From NCBI GenBank assembly GCA_044870185.1, contig JBIOYL010000435.1:1-9044 (forward strand): a DNA stretch of 9,044 bases. The letters run 5' to 3'. Positions 1 to 5,250 of this stretch are shown here, piece by piece. The position numbers and the translations under genes are program-made. The notes beneath the pieces are model-generated. The model was not told where the DNA came from. It did not search any database and saw nothing but the letters and a program-made list of their open reading frames with translations. This DNA comes from JBIOYL01 sp044870185 (GTDB taxonomy: Bacteria; Actinomycetota; CALGFH01). How positions within the stretch are numbered: the first letter of the stretch is position 1; each line of letters starts with the position of its first letter.

Positions 1-23
1 CCGGCCCCGCGCTGGAGGTGTGC

Positions 24-410
24 CTAGCTGCTGCTGCGCGCCGGCTGGGACCTGGCGGCGCGCAGGCGGTCGCGCATGGAGGGCGCGTTGGCGGGCGCGG
101 CCGGAGCCGGGTCTCCCCCAGGTGCGAATAGGTGACCGTGTACCTCCACGCCGAGACGCGGGTCCCCCAGGTCACGGTGAGCTCGCGGATGATGCCGTCG
201 GGGTCGACGGTCACCGCCGCCTGCAGCGGGGCGGCCGGGTCGGCCGCCCCGTCGTGGGCGACGTAGCCGAACGGGAGCACCCGGAGGCGTACAGCCACAC
301 CCGCGCCGCGTCCCCCTCGGCAGCTCGTCCAGCCGGCGCCACGCGGTCAGGAACACCTCGGCCACCGCGTCCTGCGCATCGCTGACCGATGTCCGGCAGG
401 GCCGAGATCG
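24..410 (-). pseudogene. Remnant: ECF sigma factor region 2 fragment joined to the C-terminus of an unrelated protein
   Basis: Reading the minus strand from about 400, the translation matches ECF sigma region 2 in style (SDAQDAVAEVFLTAWRRL, then DELP). One frame over it continues as DAARVWLYA. In the third frame it becomes an unrelated segment (VLPFGYVAHDGAADPAAP, then VTVDPDGIIRELTVTWGT and SAWRYTVTYSHLG). It returns to the first frame for PAPAAPANAPSMRDRLRAAR and stops at 24-26. Each frame change lies at or beside a G run on the minus strand (near 317-321, 279-281 and 116-120) and could be repaired by one extra G. The second segment resembles the C-terminal part of secreted or lipoprotein-like proteins encoded beside ECF sigma factors in actinomycetes; that link is recalled family knowledge, not proven here. 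Sigma regions 2.3-2.4 and 4 and the N-terminus are missing, so this is most likely a deletion scar. Base-calling error at G runs could explain the frame breaks but not the chimera. Confidence 0.55.
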
Positions 411-528
411 TTTGACCCGCCGCATGCCCCGCTCGCACGCGTCCACGCGGTACCCTTCGGCTCCAGCGCGGTCAGCCCCGGGCCGCTCGGCAGCGCCGCA
501 CGACCGCCCAGCGACAAGGAGCCACGGC
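411..528 (+). promoter_or_regulatory. Leader region upstream of the malic enzyme gene, with ribosome binding site
   Basis: This non-coding gap lies between the sigma-like remnant and the malic enzyme. AAGGAG at 516-521 sits 7 bases before the ATG at 529 and is the strongest Shine-Dalgarno site in the window; it fixes the malic enzyme start. A TTGACC at 412-417 resembles a -35 box, and TACCCT at 451-456 fits the loose actinobacterial -10 pattern TAnnnT. They are too far apart to form one promoter, so no promoter is asserted. The reading frame stays open upstream of 529 only because of high GC. Confidence 0.4.
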
Positions 529-1923
529 ATGCCCGCCCCCAACGCCTCCTACTCGATCACCATGCGCGTCCAGCTCGACTCGGACCCGGGCGGCCTCGGA
601 CGGATCACCACCGCCGTCGAGGAGGCCGCCGGCACGGTCACCGCCCTCGACGTGGTCGAGTCCCACCCCGACCGCATGGTCGTGGACCTCACCTGCAACG
701 CCCGTGACACCGACCACGCCGAGCAGATCACCAAGGCCGTCGGCCGCCTGGACGGCGTCACGACCCACAAGGTCAGCGACCGTACGTTCCTGCTGCACCT
801 GGGCGGCAAGCTCGAGGTCGCCTCCAAGGTGTCGTTGCGCACCCGCGACGACCTGTCCATGGCCTACACGCCTGGTGTGGCCCGGGTGTGCCTGGCCATC
901 GCCGAGCACCCGGAGGACGCCCGCCGGCTGACTATCAAGCGCAACACCGTTGCGGTGGTTACCGACGGATCGGCCGTGCTCGGGCTCGGCAACATCGGCC
1001 CGGCAGCCGCCCTGCCGGTCATGGAGGGCAAGGCGCTGCTGTTCAAGCAGTTCGCCGGGGTGGACGCCTGGCCGGTCTGCCTGGACACCCAGGACACCGA
1101 CGAGATCGTCCGCACCGTCCGGCTGCTGGCCCCCGTCTACGGCGGGATCAACCTCGAGGACATCGCCGCCCCCCGCTGCTTCGAGGTCGAGCGGCGGCTG
1201 CGGGAGAGCCTGGACATCCCGGTCTTCCACGACGACCAGCACGGCACCGCCATCGTGGTCCTGGCCGCCCTCACCAACGCGCTGCGCTGCGTCGGCAAGG
1301 AGCTCAAAGACGTCCGCATCGCACTGTCCGGGGCGGGCGCGGCCGGGGTCGCCGTCATCAAGATCCTCCAGGCAGAAGGCGCGACCGGCATCGTCGCCTG
1401 CGACCGACACGGCATCCTGCACCACGGGCGTGACGGGCTCGACCCGAGCAAGCGCTGGGTCGCCGAGCACACCAACCCCGAGCGGCGCGCGGGGACGCTG
1501 CGCGACGCCGTCGCCGGTGCCGACGTGTTCATCGGGGTGAGCGCCCCGAACCTGCTCGAGCCGGCCGACATCGCCACCATGGCCGACGACGCGATCGTGT
1601 TCGCGCTGGCCAATCCCGACCCGGAGGTCGACCCGGCCGGCGCCCGCGAGCACGCCGCGGTGGTCGCCACCGGCCGCAGCGACGAGCCGAACCAGATCAA
1701 CAACGTGCTCGCCTTCCCCGGGGTGTTCCGCGGCGCGCTGGACGCCGAGGCGCGCCACATCACCGAGGCCATGGAGGTGGCCGCCGCCCGCGCGATCGCC
1801 GGCATGGTGGGAGACGACGAGCTCCGCCCCGACTACATCGTCCCCAGCGTGTTCGACAAGGGCGTGGCCACCGCGGTCGCCAAGGCGGTGGCGGAGGCGG
1901 TCCAGCGCGACCCCGAGGCGTGA
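529..1923 (+). CDS. ACT-domain malic enzyme (malate to pyruvate + CO2, NAD(P)-dependent)
   Basis: A 464-residue cytoplasmic malic enzyme that oxidatively decarboxylates malate to pyruvate, linking the TCA cycle to pyruvate and acetyl-CoA supply. An N-terminal ACT-like domain (about residues 6-80) suggests allosteric control by a small ligand, probably an amino acid. The catalytic part follows: SMAYTPGVA with the general-acid Tyr113, TDGSAVLGLGNIGP at 145-158, EGKALLFKQFAGVDA with the catalytic Lys168, NLEDI with probable metal ligands Glu210 and Asp211, and FHDDQHGTA with Asp236. The Rossmann glycine motif SGAGAAG is at 267-273, and ANPDPE and SDEPNQINNVLAFPG lie further on. Length and motif order fit the short bacterial malic enzyme class, and nothing is broken. 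The start at 529 is chosen for the AAGGAG seven bases upstream and because the ACT domain begins directly after it. The choice between NAD and NADP cannot be read safely. The stop overlaps the next gene, implying one transcript. Confidence 0.95.
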   Translation: MPAPNASYSITMRVQLDSDPGGLGRITTAVEEAAGTVTALDVVESHPDRMVVDLTCNARDTDHAEQITKAVGRLDGVTTHKVSDRTFLLHLGGKLEVASKVSLRTRDDLSMAYTPGVARVCLAIAEHPEDARRLTIKRNTVAVVTDGSAVLGLGNIGPAAALPVMEGKALLFKQFAGVDAWPVCLDTQDTDEIVRTVRLLAPVYGGINLEDIAAPRCFEVERRLRESLDIPVFHDDQHGTAIVVLAALTNALRCVGKELKDVRIALSGAGAAGVAVIKILQAEGATGIVACDRHGILHHGRDGLDPSKRWVAEHTNPERRAGTLRDAVAGADVFIGVSAPNLLEPADIATMADDAIVFALANPDPEVDPAGAREHAAVVATGRSDEPNQINNVLAFPGVFRGALDAEARHITEAMEVAAARAIAGMVGDDELRPDYIVPSVFDKGVATAVAKAVAEAVQRDPEA

Positions 1924-3065
1924 TGGCCGACGCGACGGTGCCCGGCCCCGGCGGCGCGACAGCACCCGGCCGCAGCGGCGCGACAGCGCCCGTCCCCGGC
2001 GGCGCGACGGCGCCCGGCAGCGCCGACGTCAACGTGCCCGGCATCGACCGGGCCGCGGTGACCGGCTGGTTCGCCGCCAACCTGCCGGGTGTGCGCCCGC
2101 CGCTCGTCTTCTCGATGATCGCCGGCGGGCGCTCCAACCTCACCTACACGGTGGTCGACCGCGGCGGCACGACCTGGGTGCTGCGCCGCCCGCCACTGTC
2201 GGGCGTGCTCGCCTCGGCCCACGACATACAGCGCGAACACCGCATCCTGAGCGCGCTCGCGGCGACCCCGGTGCCGGTGCCCCGGCCGCTGGGGCTGTGC
2301 CCGGACCCGCAGGTCACCGGTGCGCCCTTCTACGTGATGGCATACGTCGACGGCGTCGTGCCCCGCGACCAGGCGATCACCGCCGCCGCCTTCTCCGAGG
2401 ACCAGCGCGGCAGGATCGCCGACGAGCTGGTCGAAGCGCTCACCGTGCTGCACGGGCTGGACCCGGCCGGCGTGGGCCTCGGCGAGCTCGGCCGCCCGGA
2501 CGGCTACATCGGGCGCCAGCTCCGCCGCTGGATGCGGCAGTGGGAGCAGTCCACGGCCCGCGAGCTGCCGGCCGTGGGCGAGGTGCACCGGCGGCTGGCC
2601 GCGCGCATCCCCCAGCAGGGCCGGGCGGGCATCGTCCACGGCGACTACCGGCTCGACAACCTGATCCTGCGCTCGGACGGGTCGCTGGCCGCCATCCTCG
2701 ACTGGGAGCTGTGCACGCTCGGCGACCCCTTGGCGGACGTCGGCCTGCTGCTCGTCTACTGGAGCCAGGCGGGCGATGCGGCCTTCCCGCTGGGACCCGG
2801 GCGCGCGCCGAGCGCCCTGCCGGGCTTCCCCACCCGGGCGGAGCTCGCCGCCGCCTACGGCCGGGCGTCCGGCCGTGACCTGTCGGAGCTCGACTTCTAC
2901 GTCGCGTTCGGCTACTGGAAGCTGGCGGTCATCCTCGAGGGCGTGGACGCGCGCCGCCGCCAGGGCGCCTACGGCGAGGGCGAGCGCGACGTCGACGGGT
3001 TCGCCGGGACCGTGGCCGCGCTCGCCGAGCTCGCCCTGGACCACACCGGCCGGGCCGGCCGCTGA
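1923..3065 (+). CDS. APH-fold phosphotransferase, ACAD10/LvaA-like (possible hydroxyacyl-CoA kinase)
   Basis: A 380-residue kinase-fold protein of the aminoglycoside phosphotransferase (APH) family, cytoplasmic. The N-lobe pattern GGRSNLTYTVV followed by WVLRRPP is typical of the ACAD10/11-like branch. The catalytic loop is HGDYRLDN at residues 239-246, with Asp241 as the base. The metal-binding aspartate lies in ILDWEL (Asp260), followed by GDPLADVG. In this branch, LvaA of Pseudomonas putida phosphorylates 4-hydroxyvaleryl-CoA, and the mammalian ACAD10/11 kinase domains act on 4-hydroxyacyl-CoA. A hydroxyacyl-CoA substrate is therefore inferred; antibiotic resistance is less likely. ATG at 1923 overlaps the malic enzyme stop (TGATG), with GAGG at 1915-1918; GTG at 1920 is an alternative. 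Residues 3-42 are an unusual run of five 8-residue repeats ahead of the fold (IDRAAVTGWF onward). No acyl-CoA dehydrogenase gene is adjacent, so substrate evidence from context is weak. Confidence 0.88.
   Translation: MADATVPGPGGATAPGRSGATAPVPGGATAPGSADVNVPGIDRAAVTGWFAANLPGVRPPLVFSMIAGGRSNLTYTVVDRGGTTWVLRRPPLSGVLASAHDIQREHRILSALAATPVPVPRPLGLCPDPQVTGAPFYVMAYVDGVVPRDQAITAAAFSEDQRGRIADELVEALTVLHGLDPAGVGLGELGRPDGYIGRQLRRWMRQWEQSTARELPAVGEVHRRLAARIPQQGRAGIVHGDYRLDNLILRSDGSLAAILDWELCTLGDPLADVGLLLVYWSQAGDAAFPLGPGRAPSALPGFPTRAELAAAYGRASGRDLSELDFYVAFGYWKLAVILEGVDARRRQGAYGEGERDVDGFAGTVAALAELALDHTGRAGR
1929..2048 (+). repeat. Five-unit 24-bp tandem repeat in the phosphotransferase N-terminus
   Basis: Units start at 1929, 1953, 1977, 2001 and 2025, an exact 24-bp period. 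They encode DATVPGPG, GATAPGRS, GATAPVPG, GATAPGSA and DVNVPGID. The three middle units share GGCGCGAC followed by (A/G)GC(A/G)CCCG at the DNA level; the outer two are degenerate. The encoded peptide is Pro/Gly/Ala-rich and probably unstructured. Confidence 0.85.
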
Positions 3066-3085
3066 GCCGGGCCGGCCGCTGAGCC
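3052..3085. repeat. 17-bp perfect tandem duplication spanning the phosphotransferase stop codon
   Basis: GGGCCGGCCGCTGAGCC occurs at 3052-3068 and again immediately at 3069-3085, and the next three bases (GGG) begin a third copy. The first copy contains the functional TGA (3063-3065). The second holds another TGA in a different frame. It looks like a recent replication-slippage event. Confidence 0.85.
3053..3077. terminator. Possible GC-stem terminator between convergent operons
   Basis: GGCCGGCC at 3053-3060 can pair with GGCCGGCC at 3070-3077 across a 9-base loop. This gives an 8-bp all-GC stem at the end of the plus-strand operon. There is no T-tract, which is common for actinomycete hairpin terminators. 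Because each arm is itself a palindrome, the stem may be a by-product of the tandem duplication, so the call is weak. The rest of the gap to 3170 is GC-rich, holds no convincing gene and separates two converging transcripts. Confidence 0.3.
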
Positions 3086-3157
3086 GGGCGAGGCCGGGCG
3101 GGCGGGCCGGACAGGCCGCTGGAGCCGGTGGCCGCCGAGCGCACCCGCCGGCCGCTG

Positions 3158-3194
3158 CGGTCCGGGCGGCTCAGCGGACCCCGGTCCGGGCGGC
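3158..3194. repeat. 13-bp direct repeat flanking the VirD4 stop codon
   Basis: CGGTCCGGGCGGC occurs at 3158-3170 and again at 3182-3194, 24 bp apart. The VirD4 stop (3171-3173) lies just after the first copy. GGTCCG (3159-3164) can also pair with CGGACC (3175-3180) to form a short 6-bp stem over the stop. Both may be chance products of the high GC content. Confidence 0.5.
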
Positions 3195-4916
3195 CTCGGC
3201 GAGCTCGCGCAGCCGACGGTCGCTGAACCAGGGCCGCAGGCTGAGGTAGGCCGGGGGCAGGTGGCCGTACAGCAGCAGCCCCTGGCCGGCCGCGACCCGC
3301 CGCAGGGCGTCGCCTGGCAGGAAGGGGCGCGCCGCCGGACGCTCGGCGCCCTCCGGCTGGTCCGCCGGCACCGGGGCGGCCGCGGGCAGCGCCCGGATCG
3401 ACTCGTCACCCGTCAGGTACGACAGGTAGGTGAGGGTGCCGGGGTCGCTGATCCCGCTCATGAACACCTTGGCGTGGTGGCTGTTGACGATGATCTCGGC
3501 CAGCTCGCCGTGGCGGGCGTGCAGCTGCCCGAGGTCGCGGAACACGGTGACGAGCTGCACCCCGTGGCGCCAGGCGGTGGCCGCGTACCAGTCCAGGTGG
3601 GGCAGGGTCACCACGTGCCCGGCGTCGTCGAGCACGACCAGCAGGGGCGGGTCGAGCGGGCGCCCGAGTCTGGTCGCGCGCTCGACCGCGGCGTCGACGA
3701 CCTCCTGCACGAGCGCGCTCAGCAGCGGGCCGAGCCGCCGCTGCTGCTGGGCCGGGGCGCACACGTAGGCGGTGCCCGCCCGGCCGTCGAGCAGGCGCTC
3801 GGCGGTGAGCAGGTTGGTCGCGTCCGAGCGGCCGATGACCGGGTCGGCGTACACGCCCACGACGCCCAGGGCGGTGGCATAGGCCGAGCTGCGGCGCTGC
3901 TCGGGCATGCGCCACACCGACTCGACCGCCTCCAGCGCCGCCGGCTCCTCCGCCGCGTGGAGCGCGGACTGCACCTCGTTGTGGTCCTGGCGCTGCACCC
4001 AGCGGACCACGTCGGTCATCGACCGGCCCGAGGTCGCCGCGGCCAGCAGCAGCCCGGCCAGCAGGCCGGGCGCGGTCGGCTGGAGCGTGTCCGGCTCGCC
4101 CGGCTGGCGCTGGTGCGCGGCGAGCAGCGACAACGCCATGCGGTGGGCGCCGTCCCAGGTCCGCGAGCCGTCCAGTGGGCTCCAGTCGCTGCGGTCGTGG
4201 CCGGTCTGGCCGGTCGGGTCGATCACGAACACTCTGCCGGGGCTCACCTCGAAACGCCGCTTGATGGTGGCGCCGATCAGGTCGCCGGTGATCGAGGTGG
4301 CCAGCACGGGCCCCTGCCACTCGAGGATGGCGGGGATGACGAGACCGGCCGTCTTCTGACTGCGGGTCGGCCCGAGGGCCAGTACCGAGCGGCACGGCTC
4401 GGCGGCCAGCAGCCGGCCGTGCACCCGGCCGAGCACGACGCGCCCACGCGTCGGGCCCCGCACCACCAGGCGCTCGACCGCCTGCGGGCTGGCCCACGCC
4501 GGCCTGCGGGGCGGCGCTGGGGGGCGCAGCGGCGGCTGGGCGGCCACCCGGAAGTACCGGCGCCGCACCAGCTGCAGGACCGAGGAGCCGAGCACCACGA
4601 CCGTGGCGAACACGATGAGCACCAGCGCGAACACCAGGTAGAACCCGACCGGGCCGGGCAGCATGGGCTGGATGCGCTTGGGCCAGGCCAGCGCCGGGTT
4701 GTTCCAGTGCCGCGGCACGTTGAACAGCACGTTGCCCATGTCGCTGATGGCCAGACGCGGGCGGTGGCCGCTGTGCAGCAGGGCGGCCAGCTCGCCGGTC
4801 AGCCACAGCGCGCCGCCGGCACCCAGCACGACCAGGATGAGCGCCATCAGCACCTGCTCCACCGGCGTGCCGCGCCGCACCGCCGGCCGCACGGGGCGGG
4901 GCAGCCGGGAGCTCAC
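3171..4916 (-). CDS. VirD4/TraG-type type IV coupling ATPase
   Basis: A 581-residue inner-membrane ATPase of the VirD4/TraG/TraD family, which brings substrate to a type IV secretion channel. Two transmembrane helices lie at about residues 22-40 and 91-114, leaving a short extracytoplasmic segment between them; the cytoplasmic ATPase domain follows. The P-loop is GPTRSQKTAG (182-191), with Lys188-Thr189 but Gln in place of the usual Gly before Lys. VIPAILEWQGPVLATS follows, as is usual for TraG-like proteins. Walker B is LLVVLDDAGHV with Asp430-Asp431, where the family normally has Asp-Glu. GVQLVTVFRDLGQLHARHG matches the conserved post-Walker-B segment. GTG at 4916 is chosen because it overlaps the VirB4 stop (GTGA) and has GGGGAG (4930-4925) eight bases upstream. 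It is the last gene of the minus-strand operon. No relaxase is in view, so the cargo is unknown. Confidence 0.9.
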   Translation of the reverse strand: MSSRLPRPVRPAVRRGTPVEQVLMALILVVLGAGGALWLTGELAALLHSGHRPRLAISDMGNVLFNVPRHWNNPALAWPKRIQPMLPGPVGFYLVFALVLIVFATVVVLGSSVLQLVRRRYFRVAAQPPLRPPAPPRRPAWASPQAVERLVVRGPTRGRVVLGRVHGRLLAAEPCRSVLALGPTRSQKTAGLVIPAILEWQGPVLATSITGDLIGATIKRRFEVSPGRVFVIDPTGQTGHDRSDWSPLDGSRTWDGAHRMALSLLAAHQRQPGEPDTLQPTAPGLLAGLLLAAATSGRSMTDVVRWVQRQDHNEVQSALHAAEEPAALEAVESVWRMPEQRRSSAYATALGVVGVYADPVIGRSDATNLLTAERLLDGRAGTAYVCAPAQQQRRLGPLLSALVQEVVDAAVERATRLGRPLDPPLLVVLDDAGHVVTLPHLDWYAATAWRHGVQLVTVFRDLGQLHARHGELAEIIVNSHHAKVFMSGISDPGTLTYLSYLTGDESIRALPAAAPVPADQPEGAERPAARPFLPGDALRRVAAGQGLLLYGHLPPAYLSLRPWFSDRRLRELAEAARTGVR

Positions 4917-5250
4917 CGGGGGCGCTCCCCGTTCGTCGACGGCGCGCCGTTCTGGGACGGCATGGCGGCCAGCGTCGACGGCGCCTGCTCGCCGGGCAGC
5001 GCCAGGCCGGCGGCGTTCCGGCCCGCTCCGGCCCCGGCCGGTTGGCCCGGCCCGGCGGCGCCGGCTCCGCCCGGCTGGCCCGGCCCGGTCGCGTCGCCCG
5101 CAGCCGCCCGCACCGCCCGCCTGCCGCTGCCGTCCCCGCCGGCCGGACCGGCTTCCGGGGCGGCCGGCCGCGCCGGGCCGGGCTCGGACCCGGCGACCCC
5201 GGCCGGACCGGGCTCGGCGCCGGCCATCCCGGCGACCGCCGGCTCGGGGG
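4913..5250 (-). repeat. Low-complexity Pro/Ala/Gly tail of the VirB4 protein with 30-bp and 33-bp repeats
   Basis: This stretch encodes about 110 residues rich in Ala, Gly, Pro and Glu after the ATPase fold. A 10-residue unit recurs (AGMAGAEPGP, AGVAGSEPGP, ARPAAPEAGP); at DNA level CCGGGCTCGG repeats at 5179 and 5209, a 30-bp step. An 11-residue unit also recurs (GPGQPGGAGAA, GPGQPAGAGAG), with near-identical DNA at 5038-5055 and 5071-5088, a 33-bp step. The tail is probably flexible, and it ends in the GTGA overlap with the VirD4 gene. Confidence 0.75.

Noticed and set aside
412..528. Upstream extension of the malic enzyme start to 412
   Set aside because: The added residues are Arg/Pro/Ser-rich and unlike the family; AAGGAG at 516-521 points to ATG 529.
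472..1965. Long minus-strand open frame opposite the malic enzyme
   Set aside because: The malic enzyme motifs are intact on the plus strand; the antisense translation is a Gly/Val/Asp/His-rich shadow with no family pattern.
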